This document shows, piece by piece, positions 17,905-25,019 of a stretch of DNA of 64,000 bases (its first letter is position 1; each line of letters opens with the position of its first letter). The notes beneath the pieces were generated by a model. The model had not been told where the DNA came from. It made no database searches and saw nothing but the letters and a program-made list of their open reading frames with translations. The translations under genes were made by a program, and so were the position numbers. This DNA comes from Aldersonia sp. NBC_00410. GTDB taxonomy: Bacteria > Actinomycetota > Actinomycetes > Mycobacteriales > Mycobacteriaceae. The DNA lies in NCBI RefSeq assembly GCF_026342035.1, contig NZ_JAPENM010000001.1, positions 372,001 through 436,000 of the forward strand, written 5' to 3'.

Positions 17905-18516
17905 TCAGTCTCCGCTCAGGATCACCGTGACACCGTCACCGATGCCCCCGGTGGACGGTGCGGTCGTGGCCCCGATCTGTTCGGCGATCATCGTGGCGGC
18001 CTCTTTCTCGCCCGGCCCGTCGCCGTAATACACGGTGTTCTGCGCGATCTGGGTGTCGCTGTAGTTGCCCGTCTGGCTGACGGTCCAGCCCTCCCCGCGC
18101 AGTTCCGACGCGGTCGACGCGGCAAGGCCGGAAACAGAGCTGTTGTTCAGCACCCGGACGGGAACGGACGAGACGACGTCGGCGCTCGCGGTACTCGTGG
18201 CACTGGCGCGTGTCGACGTTGCGGATGCGCCGGACGTGGTGGTCGGCGCCGACGATCGGGTGGTCGTTGTCGACGCTTCGTCCGCCTCTTCGTCGGTGGT
18301 CGCCGCGGCGGGCGCAACGCTGGTGGTCGCCCGTGGCGAGGCCATCGGCTGGGTGTTCGCCGCTGTGGTGGTGGCCGCCGCAGCGGACGCGTCGTCGTCG
18401 GACTCGGAGGACCAGGACAACGCGCCCAGGCCCGCGAACAGAATCGCGAGCGCGATCAGCACCATTGCGAGCGCGCGAAGCGGGGGTCCACTGGACGCCG
18501 GATTCGGAGTGCTCAC
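17905..18516 (-). CDS. LytR_C-domain membrane protein (VirR-like)
   Basis: 203 residues: a short cytoplasmic N-terminus, one membrane helix (LRALAMVLIALAILFAGLGAL, about 13-33), a long Ser/Thr/Ala-rich linker (35-110) and a C-terminal LytR_C domain (VPVRVLNNSSVSGLAA ... VYYGDGPGEKEAATMIAEQI). Position and architecture match the Rv0431 protein VirR, which affects vesicle release and envelope structure in M. tuberculosis. GTG 18516 lies 7 bases after TAGGGT, consistent with leaderless translation. Found between sodC and the DUF3263 gene on the same strand. Confidence 0.88.
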   Translation of the reverse strand: MSTPNPASSGPPLRALAMVLIALAILFAGLGALSWSSESDDDASAAAATTTAANTQPMASPRATTSVAPAAATTDEEADEASTTTTRSSAPTTTSGASATSTRASATSTASADVVSSVPVRVLNNSSVSGLAASTASELRGEGWTVSQTGNYSDTQIAQNTVYYGDGPGEKEAATMIAEQIGATTAPSTGGIGDGVTVILSGD

Positions 18517-18567
18517 GGTCGGAACCCTAGTCCACGTTCGGCCCGCAGCAAGGTAGGCCGAACCGGT

Positions 18568-18900
18568 CTAGGTGACGTCGAACCCGAGCCGGCGCGCCGC
18601 GCGCGCCTTCTGCCGACTGGCACGCAGCCGCCGCAGCCGTTTGACGAGCATTGGGTCCGCGGCAAGGGCTTCCTGCCGGTCGACCAGCGTGTTGAGCACC
18701 TGGTAGTAGCGCGTCGCGGACATGTCGAACAGTTCCTTGATCGCTTCTTCCTTGGCGCCCGCGTACTTCCACCATTGCCGCTCGAACGCCAAAATGTCGC
18801 GTTCACGGCGGCTGAGGCCCCCCTCGTCGCGGTCGTCGGCCGCCCCCGACACACCGCCCGGTCCAGGCTCGTTCCGACTTTGCGCAGCTGCGCCGTCCAT
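18568..18900 (-). CDS. DUF3263 protein
   Basis: 110 residues. The core (residues about 28-85) is the DUF3263 pattern LSRRERDILAFERQWWKYAG ... KEEAIKELFDMSATRYYQVL ... LVDRQEALAADPMLVKRLRR, a helix-turn-helix-like fold likely to bind DNA. GAGGGAG precedes ATG 18900. It corresponds in position to Rv0430 and precedes the LytR_C gene by 51 bases; the pair is conserved, so a linked role in envelope control is plausible. The gene is divergent from def. Confidence 0.9.
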   Translation of the reverse strand: MDGAAAQSRNEPGPGGVSGAADDRDEGGLSRRERDILAFERQWWKYAGAKEEAIKELFDMSATRYYQVLNTLVDRQEALAADPMLVKRLRRLRASRQKARAARRLGFDVT

Positions 18901-19029
18901 TTCGCTCCCTCGCCGAATGCACTGGACGAACTACACCAATGTGGTTCGTCGACATTCAATCACGTGACGGCCGGTCGGGCAGGGCGTGCGGGGCGGGCGA
19001 GTCGCAAGCGCCGACATGCGGGAATCGAG

Positions 19030-19089
19030 CCGGACCACCGAAATCTGGCCCGGACCACCGAAATCGAACCCGGACCGCCGAAGTATTCT
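19030..19089 (+). repeat. Three 20-bp tandem repeats directly before def
   Basis: Units at 19030-19049, 19050-19069 and 19070-19089 share CCGGACCaCCGAAaT at exactly 20-base spacing (third unit slightly diverged). A partial unit (GAATCGAG) may precede them. The last unit contains the presumed -10 hexamer TATTCT of def (19084-19089), so the array reaches into the promoter. It could be a stacked protein-binding site on one face of the helix (about two turns per unit) or a neutral expansion. Confidence 0.75.
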
Positions 19090-19096
19090 CTCGACC

Positions 19097-19693
19097 ATGG
19101 CTGTCCTTCCCATCCGCATCGTCGGCGACCCTGTTCTGCACACCCCGACCGAGCAGGTCACCGCATCACCGGATGAGATCGCACAGTTGATCGCGGACAT
19201 GTACGAGACCCTGGACGTGGCAAACGGTGTCGGGCTCGCCGCCAATCAGGTCGGCGTCGGACTGCGAGTGTTCGTCTACGACTGCCCCGATCTCGATCCG
19301 GATGGCAAGCAGTACTTCCGTAGGGGCGAGGTCATCAATCCGGTGCTCGAGACCTCCGAGGTCCCCGAGACCATGCCCGACCCGGACGACAACGACGAGG
19401 GTTGCCTCTCGGTGCCGGGCGAACAGTTCCCGACCGGCCGGGCGGACTGGGCCCGGGTCACCGGCACCGACGCCAAGGGCGAACCGGTCGAGATCGAAGG
19501 CACCGGATTCTTCGCGCGCATGCTGCAGCACGAAGTGGGCCACCTCGACGGCAAGCTCTACGTCGACGTGCTCGTCGGCCGCAATGCGCGCGCCGCGAAG
19601 AAGGCGATCAAGCGCAACGGCTGGGGCACCCCCGGGCTCAGCTGGACGCCCGGAGTGGACGCCGACCCGTTCGGCCACGATGACGAGGACTGA
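19097..19693 (+). CDS. def: Peptide deformylase
   Basis: 198-residue metallo-enzyme that removes the formyl group from new N-termini. All three motifs are present: [10 protein letters not shown] (44-53), EGCLS with metal ligand Cys103, and QHEVGHLDG with His145, Glu146 and His149. The HEVGH form, with Gly where many bacteria have Asp, is what I remember for mycobacterial enzymes. ATG 19097 lies 7 bases after TATTCT, consistent with a leaderless start. The C-terminus ([19 protein letters not shown]) is the mycobacterial-type extension. The next small gene overlaps it by 14 bases. Confidence 0.95.
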   Translation: MAVLPIRIVGDPVLHTPTEQVTASPDEIAQLIADMYETLDVANGVGLAANQVGVGLRVFVYDCPDLDPDGKQYFRRGEVINPVLETSEVPETMPDPDDNDEGCLSVPGEQFPTGRADWARVTGTDAKGEPVEIEGTGFFARMLQHEVGHLDGKLYVDVLVGRNARAAKKAIKRNGWGTPGLSWTPGVDADPFGHDDED

Positions 19694-19889
19694 CATCCCG
19701 ATCGGCGCCCGAGTGGTCATCCGGTACCGGCGCTGCGACGGGTCGACGCCGCCGTTGACCGACGTCATCGGCGAACTGCTCGGCTACGATCCGCTGACCG
19801 TCCGCAAGGCCGATGGGGAGTCGGTGCTCGTGCCGCGTGACCGGGTGGTCGCGATGAAGGCCCTCGGCCCGCGTCCGGAACGGCGGTGA
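19680..19889 (+). CDS. Small protein like the N-terminal domain of an Rv0428c-type acetyltransferase
   Basis: 69 residues ([35 protein letters not shown]...). It reads as one small beta-barrel-like domain. As I remember it, the homologous segment forms the front of the much longer GNAT protein Rv0428c, which lies between def and xthA in M. tuberculosis. Here the frame stops after PERR and no GNAT domain follows: a palindromic repeat and then xthA come next. It overlaps def by 14 bases, so it is translated with it. Either a functional free-standing domain or the remnant of a truncated gene. Confidence 0.7.
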   Translation: MTRTDIPIGARVVIRYRRCDGSTPPLTDVIGELLGYDPLTVRKADGESVLVPRDRVVAMKALGPRPERR

Positions 19890-19900
19890 CCCGCGACCCT

Positions 19901-19963
19901 GCCGCTCCACTTTTCGGCCATCCGCGCGGGATCCCGCGCATCGCGTAGAAAATTGGGCGGCGA
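19901..19963. repeat. Palindromic repeat, copy 2
   Basis: Diverged copy of the element at 3439-3496, in the same orientation. It keeps the inner core GCGCGGGATCCCGCGC; the outer arms are degenerate (CCGCTCCACTTTTC against GAAAATTGGGCGG). It lies between the small truncated gene and xthA, where the missing acetyltransferase domain would be expected. Confidence 0.7.
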
Positions 19964-20001
19964 CGCTCGGCTCGTTCACCGCAGAGAAGATCGGAGCGCC
20001 C

Positions 20002-20814
20002 GTGCGCCTCGCCACCTGGAACGTCAATTCGATTCGCACCAGACTCGATCGCGTGCTGGCCTGGCTGGATCAGCACGACATCGATGTGCTCGCCATGCAG
20101 GAAACCAAGTGCCGCGACGACCAGTTCCCCGCCGAGCAGTTCGCCGAGGCCGGCTACGACGTCACGCATATCGGGATCAACCAGTGGAACGGGGTCGCGA
20201 TCGCGTCCCGGGTCGGCATCGAGGACGTGCAGGTCGCCTTCGACGGGCAGCCCGGCTTCGACCGGGACGCCGCCGAGACACTCATTCCCGCACCGATTGT
20301 CGAGTCCCGCGCAATCGCCGCGACCTGCGCCGGCGTCCGGATCTGGAGCCTGTACGTGCCGAACGGCCGCTCGCTGTCCGACCCGCACTACGACTACAAG
20401 CTCGACTGGCTGCGTGTGCTGCGCAAAGAGGCCGAGCAGTGGCTCGCGGCCAACCCGGACGCCCAGATCGCGCTCGCCGGCGACTGGAACATCGCCCCCA
20501 CCGACGAGGATGTGTGGTCGCCGGAGTTCTTCGCGGGCAAGACGCACACCACCACGGCCGAGCGGGAGGCATTCGACGCGTTCGCCGCGACCGGTTTCAC
20601 CGACGTTGTCCGGCCCTTCACGCCCGGTCCCGGCGCCTACACCTACTGGGATTACACCCAGCTGCGCTTCCAACGCCGCGAGGGCATGCGCATCGACTTC
20701 GTGCTCGGCTCCCCCGCGTTCACGGCCCGCGTCGAAGCGGCAGGTATCGACCGGGAGGAGCGCAAGGGCACCGGCGCGAGCGATCACGCCCCGGTGTGGG
20801 TGCAGCTGGGCTGA
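20002..20814 (+). CDS. xthA: Exodeoxyribonuclease III
   Basis: 270-residue Mg-dependent AP endonuclease/3' exonuclease for base excision repair. Motifs in order: LATWNVNSIRTRLDRVLAWL (1-20, Asn7), MQETKC with catalytic Glu34, VPNGRSLSDPHYDYKLDWL, LAGDWNIAPTDEDVW (Asp/Asn pair), FTPGPGAYTYWDY, MRIDFVLGSP and the terminal SDHAPVW. GTG 20002 has GGAG five bases before it. It is at the end of the def group and convergent with the MarR gene four bases away. Confidence 0.95.
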   Translation: MRLATWNVNSIRTRLDRVLAWLDQHDIDVLAMQETKCRDDQFPAEQFAEAGYDVTHIGINQWNGVAIASRVGIEDVQVAFDGQPGFDRDAAETLIPAPIVESRAIAATCAGVRIWSLYVPNGRSLSDPHYDYKLDWLRVLRKEAEQWLAANPDAQIALAGDWNIAPTDEDVWSPEFFAGKTHTTTAEREAFDAFAATGFTDVVRPFTPGPGAYTYWDYTQLRFQRREGMRIDFVLGSPAFTARVEAAGIDREERKGTGASDHAPVWVQLG

Positions 20815-20818
20815 ACGC

Positions 20819-21286
20819 TCAGTCCTCCAGGGCGTGCTCGAACGCCGCCAGCGACGTGACCAGCGCGCTCCGCTGCTCTTCGTTCAGCCGGTCGAGAGCG
20901 GCCGCGACATTGTGGATCCGCGCGGAGTGCAGCCCGGTGGCGAGCGCACGCCCTTCCTCGGTGGCGGCAAGCAGTTGTGCGCGACCGTCGTCCGGGTCGG
21001 GCGTGCGGACGAGATAACCCGAGCGGTCCAGGCCGGACACGATGCGAGACATCGTCGGTGCGGTGACTCGTTCGGCCGCCGCCAGATCACCCAGCCGCAT
21101 CGGACCCGACCACACCAGCGTGGCGAGCGCGGACGACGAGCCGGGGCTGAGCGCGGCGGCGTCCCCGAATCGGCGCAGGGTGCGGACCAGCCTGCCGATC
21201 GTCAGCGCGACATCCACCGCGTCGCGGAGGTCGTCCGGGTCGCCGACAGCGGTGCGTTCTGCTGCCGCTGCGCGGCCCGTAGTCAC
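20819..21286 (-). CDS. MarR-family transcriptional regulator
   Basis: 155 residues. Winged-helix core: SSALATLVWSGPMRLGDLAAAERVTAPTMSRIVSGLDRSGYLVRTPDPDDGRAQLL, with the wing Asp/Arg (DPDDGR) typical of MarR proteins. The GTG start at 21286 overlaps the stop of the upstream MFS gene (GTGA), so transporter and regulator are translated from one message. It probably represses the operon through the inverted repeat at 23131-23160 and is released by a transported compound. Confidence 0.92.
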   Translation of the reverse strand: MTTGRAAAAERTAVGDPDDLRDAVDVALTIGRLVRTLRRFGDAAALSPGSSSALATLVWSGPMRLGDLAAAERVTAPTMSRIVSGLDRSGYLVRTPDPDDGRAQLLAATEEGRALATGLHSARIHNVAAALDRLNEEQRSALVTSLAAFEHALED

Positions 21287-23073
21287 CGCCGGCCCGCTTC
21301 CGCGAGGTCGGCCTGCACCAACTCGACCGACTCGTCGTGCACGTACCGCGCACCGGCGAACCACGAAGCGACCGCGCCGATCAGCATCATCGCCGCAGCT
21401 GCGAGGAAGACCACCGTGAGACCGCTGTGGAACGGACCGGTGATGAGGTGCGGGAAAAATTCCTGCCCGGTCAGCGTCGCGGCGTCCACGCCGGGCTGCT
21501 CGAGCTCGCCCGTCGAACCGAGCAGCTCCTCGATCGGGTTGTAGCCGAGGAACGCAGCGAACAGGCTGCCCACCGGCGGCAGGTCGGCGACCTGACCCGC
21601 CACGTCGGCGGACACGCCATGACCGGTCAGCCCGTCCTGAAGCGCGCTGGGCAGGGTGTTGGCCAGCCCGATGATCATCAGCGAGAAGAAGATTCCGATC
21701 GACAGCGCACTACCGCCGTTGAACAGCGTGCCGCGCATACCCGAGGCGATACCCCGCTCCTTTGCCGGCACGCTGGACATGATCGCCGCGCTGTTCGGGG
21801 AGGAGAACAGACCCGATCCGACGCCGTTGACAAAAATGATGAAGGCGAACAGCCAGTAGTCGAAGTTGACCGGGATGATCATCAACGCGATGAAGGTTGC
21901 CGCGACGAGGAGCGCCCCGCCGGTCGCGAACGGCCGCGCGCCGTACCGGTCGGAGAGATAGCCGGAGATCGGCCCCGCGACGAGGAACCCGAGCGTCATC
22001 GGCAGCAGGTAAATGCCCGCCCAGAGCGGGGTGGCTTCGAAGTCGTAGCCGTGCAGCGGCAGCCAGATGCCCTGCAACCAGATGATCAGCATGAACTGCA
22101 GGCCACCCCGGCCGATCGAGGCCATCAGCCCGGCGATGTTGCTGAGCGTGAAGGCCCTGATCTTGAACAGCGCCAGGTTGAACATCGGCTCTGCGATCCG
22201 CAACTCCACGACACAAAAGATCGCGAGCAGTGCGAAGCCGCCGAAAATCGCGCCGAGCACCCACGGGTTGGTCCAGCCGGTGGACGAATCACCGTAGGGC
22301 TGAATGCCGTAGGTGACACCGGTGAGCAGCATGGTGAGCCCGAGCCCGAAGGTGAGCGTGCCCGCCCAGTCGAGCCTGCCGCGGGAACGCTGACCAAGCT
22401 CCTGCAGCGACCGATAGGACCAAACGGTGCCGATCACCGCGAACGGCACACTCACCCAGAACACGGCGCGCCAGTCCCACTCGGACAGCACACCACCGAT
22501 GATCAAGCCGAGGAACGAGCCACCGATCGCGGCGACTTGATTGATGCCGAGCGCCATGCCGCGCTGGTTCGACGGGAACGCGTCGGTGAGAATCGCCGCC
22601 GAGTTCGCCAACAGCATCGCGCCGCCGACTCCCTGCAGAACGCGCCAGGCGATCAGCCAGATCGCGCCCGCGCCGCCGTGCAGCGGGTCGAACGACAGTG
22701 CAAGGGCGCACACCGCGAACACCATGAAGCCGAGGTTGTAGATCCGCACGCGACCGTAGATGTCGCCGAGCCGGCCGAACATGACGACGAGCACCGCCGA
22801 GGACAGCATGAAGCCCATCAGCAGCCACAGCAGGTAGCTGACGTTGGCCGGTTCGAGCGGATTGAGCCCGATCCCGCGGAAGATCGCGGGCATCGAAATG
22901 ATGACGATCGACGAGTTGATCGCGACCATGAGCATGCCGACGGTGGTGTTGGACAGCGCGATCCACTTATAGCCCGGGTGGTCTTTTTCCATCTTGAACC
23001 GTCGCCGGATCGTCTGGACATCGCCTTCGTCCACGGTCTCCGCGGAATCGCCGGCGCTGCGCGTCGAAGTCAA
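21283..23073 (-). CDS. DHA2-family MFS efflux transporter (14 helices)
   Basis: 596-residue drug/proton antiporter of the major facilitator superfamily. The N-terminal 35 residues are cytoplasmic. Motif A is VVMFGRLGDIYGRVRIYNLG, motif B lies in WRVLQGVGGAMLLANSAAI and motif C in GINQVAAIGGSFLGLIIGGVL; the length and the two extra central helices indicate the 14-helix DHA2 class (EmrB/QacA-like). First gene of an operon with its MarR regulator, with the operator about 60-90 bases before ATG 23073. Substrate unknown. Confidence 0.93.
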   Translation of the reverse strand: MTSTRSAGDSAETVDEGDVQTIRRRFKMEKDHPGYKWIALSNTTVGMLMVAINSSIVIISMPAIFRGIGLNPLEPANVSYLLWLLMGFMLSSAVLVVMFGRLGDIYGRVRIYNLGFMVFAVCALALSFDPLHGGAGAIWLIAWRVLQGVGGAMLLANSAAILTDAFPSNQRGMALGINQVAAIGGSFLGLIIGGVLSEWDWRAVFWVSVPFAVIGTVWSYRSLQELGQRSRGRLDWAGTLTFGLGLTMLLTGVTYGIQPYGDSSTGWTNPWVLGAIFGGFALLAIFCVVELRIAEPMFNLALFKIRAFTLSNIAGLMASIGRGGLQFMLIIWLQGIWLPLHGYDFEATPLWAGIYLLPMTLGFLVAGPISGYLSDRYGARPFATGGALLVAATFIALMIIPVNFDYWLFAFIIFVNGVGSGLFSSPNSAAIMSSVPAKERGIASGMRGTLFNGGSALSIGIFFSLMIIGLANTLPSALQDGLTGHGVSADVAGQVADLPPVGSLFAAFLGYNPIEELLGSTGELEQPGVDAATLTGQEFFPHLITGPFHSGLTVVFLAAAAMMLIGAVASWFAGARYVHDESVELVQADLAEAGRR

Positions 23074-23130
23074 GGAACGCTCCTGTAAGGAATTCGATCG
23101 TGCGACTCAACGCTGAGCACCACTACCGAG

Positions 23131-23160
23131 ACATTTAGTTGCTATCTACTAACTAAACAT
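23131..23160 (-). promoter_or_regulatory. Putative MarR operator upstream of the efflux operon
   Basis: ATTTAGTT and AACTAAA flank a 10-base centre (GCTATCTACT); the arms TTTAGTT/AACTAAA are perfect. This AT-rich dyad stands out in GC-rich surroundings and lies 58-87 bases upstream of the MFS start, where a MarR dimer would block transcription. Confidence 0.7.
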
Positions 23161-23194
23161 CTGCTTGGGCGTCTTCGCAACCGAGGGAGGCGGC

Positions 23195-23628
23195 ATGCGA
23201 CGAAAACCCCTCCGCGTGCCGACACCCTTGCTGGATGCACCGGCGAGCAAGAGCGAAGCGACTTGCGGCGATCCTTGCCTGGGAGCCGTCCGCAGTGTTC
23301 AGCCATCGCACGGCGGCCTGGCTGTGGCAGATGCTGCCGGAACCCACGGTGTTCGAGGCGACCGTTCGACCCAGCCTGCACAAGTCCGGGCCATCGTGGA
23401 TCTCCCTGTACCGCCGCCACCTCGCGCCGGAGGAAGTGGTCGAGTCCTGGGACATGCCCACGGTCGGCCCGGAACAAGCACTGATCGACTGCTTGGCCGT
23501 ACTGCCATCCGACGATGCGGATCTTCCTCGTGCTGCGCTACGCCGCGGCAGACGGGTTCGACAGCGCCACCGCCGTCGCGGACGAGGTGATGCTGGTGGC
23601 GCGGCGACGCCACAAGTCGTTGGGGTGA
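23195..23628 (+). pseudogene. Decayed AbiEi/DUF559-type gene fragment
   Basis: From ATG 23235 the frame encodes AKRLAAILAWEPSAVFSHRT, AAWLWQMLPEP and later VESWDMPTVGPEQALIDCLA, which matches the middle of the AbiEi-antitoxin/DUF559 proteins common in actinobacteria. After DDAD (about 23519) it turns into Arg-rich nonsense, while the +1 frame from 23515 reads sensibly to a TGA at 23626-23628 (RIFLVLRYAAADGF ... ARRRHKSLG). The N-terminus and most of the C-terminal nuclease domain are missing. I read it as a frameshifted, truncated remnant; the second fragment may come from another gene. Confidence 0.55.
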
Positions 23629-23723
23629 CGACGCGTGACCGCTCGACCCATGGCCGGACGGGATCCCGGCGAATTGAGCCCCGACCGGTCAATGAGCGTC
23701 ACGCCCCCCGTTAGGGTCGCCCC

Positions 23724-24569
23724 ATGGAGCTACTCCCCCTCGCACCTCCCGGCACCACCCCGGTTCGCGCGCTGACCATCGCCGGTACCGACTCCGGCGG
23801 CGGAGCGGGTATCCAGGCCGACAGCCGGACGATGGCGCTGTGCGGCGTGCACGCGTGCGTCGCGGTGGCCGCGGTGACGGTGCAGAACTCGCTGGGTGTC
23901 AGCGGCTTCCATGAGATTCCGCCGCAGATAGTCGCGGATCAGGTCCGCTCGGTGGTCGGCGATATCGGCGTGAGCGCGGCGAAGACCGGGATGCTCGCCT
24001 CGTCCGCGATCATCGCCGCGGTCGCCGAGGTGTGCGACGAGGTGGGCATCGGCAAGGACCAGGCGGTGCCGCTCGTCGTCGACCCGGTCTGCGCGTCCAT
24101 GCACGGCGATCCGCTGCTGCATCCCGAAGCACTCGACGCGGTGCGCAACGTCCTGATCCCGCGGGCCACTGTCGTGACGCCGAACCTTGACGAGATCCGG
24201 CTGATCACCGGTATCGACGTGGTCGACGACGCCACTGCGCGCCGCGCCGCCGAGCAACTGTACGAACTCGGCGCGCAGTGGGCGGTCGTGAAGGGCGGCC
24301 ACCTGCGCAGCTCGACCGAGAGCACCGACCTGCTCTTCGACGGCAACGAGTTCCACTCGTTCACCACGCCGCGCATCGACACCGGCAACGACCACGGCGG
24401 CGGGGACACCCTCGCGGCGGCCATCGCGTGCGCGCTCGCCCACGGGTACTCGGTGCCGGACGCGTTCGGGTTCGCCAAGGAGTGGGTGACCCGCTGCCTC
24501 GCGGCCGCCTACGACCTCGGCGGCGGGCACGGCCCGGTCTCACCGCTCTGGCGGCTCGAACAGGCCTGA
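23724..24569 (+). CDS. thiD: Hydroxymethylpyrimidine/phosphomethylpyrimidine kinase
   Basis: 281-residue ribokinase-fold enzyme phosphorylating HMP and HMP-P for thiamine synthesis. N-terminal ALTIAGTDSGGGAGIQADSR is the HMP-binding signature; GMLASSAII, VVDPVCASMHGDPLL and the phosphate-binding end motif DHGGGDTLAAAIACAL are in place, with Asp as the likely base. ATG 23724 follows TAGGGT by six bases, so the message is probably leaderless and not under a riboswitch. It is about 9 kb from the other thi genes. Confidence 0.93.
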   Translation: MELLPLAPPGTTPVRALTIAGTDSGGGAGIQADSRTMALCGVHACVAVAAVTVQNSLGVSGFHEIPPQIVADQVRSVVGDIGVSAAKTGMLASSAIIAAVAEVCDEVGIGKDQAVPLVVDPVCASMHGDPLLHPEALDAVRNVLIPRATVVTPNLDEIRLITGIDVVDDATARRAAEQLYELGAQWAVVKGGHLRSSTESTDLLFDGNEFHSFTTPRIDTGNDHGGGDTLAAAIACALAHGYSVPDAFGFAKEWVTRCLAAAYDLGGGHGPVSPLWRLEQA

Positions 24570-24591
24570 CCCGCACGACAGCAGCGGGTCA
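24567..24591. terminator. Bidirectional hairpin made from the two facing stop codons
   Basis: TGACCCGC and GCGGGTCA form a perfect 8-bp stem around a 9-base loop. The stop codon of thiD starts the left arm, and the stop codon of the PPOX gene lies at the end of the right arm. It could terminate both convergent transcripts. Confidence 0.6.
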
Positions 24592-24966
24592 CAGACCGTA
24601 CGAAAGCACCCGATCGGGCCGAATCCGGATGAGTTCGTTGGAGAATCCCGGTCCCAGGGCCGGTTGATCGCGCAAAGCCTCGGCGGTGCCGCGTATTTCG
24701 ATGAACCGCACCTGCCACGGTTGGGTCGAAACAACGTCGTCGACGACGAACGCGACACGCGGTTCGGCGGCGAGATTCTGAAACTTCCTGCTCGCGCCCA
24801 TGTTGTGTCCGCCGATGTCGATCGTCCCGAGGTCGGCGTTGTAGGTGAACCCGACGGGCTTGTTCTGGGGCGCCCCGCCCGGCGTGACGGTGGCCAGGCG
24901 GCCCAGTGGCTGGGTTCGCAGGTAAGCGATTTGGTCGTCGGTGAGTTGAGCCTGTCGTGTCGGCAT
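24589..24966 (-). CDS. PPOX-class F420/FMN-dependent oxidoreductase
   Basis: 125-residue split-barrel flavoprotein of the pyridoxamine-phosphate-oxidase-like superfamily. Features: LGRLATVTPGGAPQNKPVGF, then IDIGGHNMGASRKFQNLAAE and RVAFVVDDV, typical of the small actinobacterial PPOX proteins that use F420 or FMN. ATG 24966 lies six bases after the -10 hexamer TATGGT, so the message is leaderless. It has its own MerR-type promoter although a sigma gene ends just upstream on the same strand. Substrate unknown; roles in quinone or toxic compound reduction are known for relatives. Confidence 0.9.
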   Translation of the reverse strand: MPTRQAQLTDDQIAYLRTQPLGRLATVTPGGAPQNKPVGFTYNADLGTIDIGGHNMGASRKFQNLAAEPRVAFVVDDVVSTQPWQVRFIEIRGTAEALRDQPALGPGFSNELIRIRPDRVLSYGL

Positions 24967-24972
24967 GGGCCG

Positions 24973-25003
24973 ACCATAGGACCTCGAGTGCACTCGAGGT
25001 CAA
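24973..25003 (-). promoter_or_regulatory. MerR/SoxR-type promoter with perfect dyad in a 19-bp spacer
   Basis: On the minus strand TTGACC (25003-24998) and TATGGT (24978-24973) are separated by exactly 19 bases. The spacer is filled by a perfect palindrome, ACCTCGAGTGCACTCGAGGT (24981-25000), which extends one more pair outward. MerR-family activators bind such dyads in over-long spacers, and CCTCnAGTnnACTnGAGG fits the SoxR box. No merR-type gene lies in the window. Confidence 0.8.
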
Positions 25004-25019
25004 GTACCGACCTCCACGC

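Noticed and set aside
21337-23088. 583-codon plus-strand frame opposite the MFS gene
   Set aside because: Charged low-complexity translation, the usual mirror of a membrane protein gene in GC-rich DNA.
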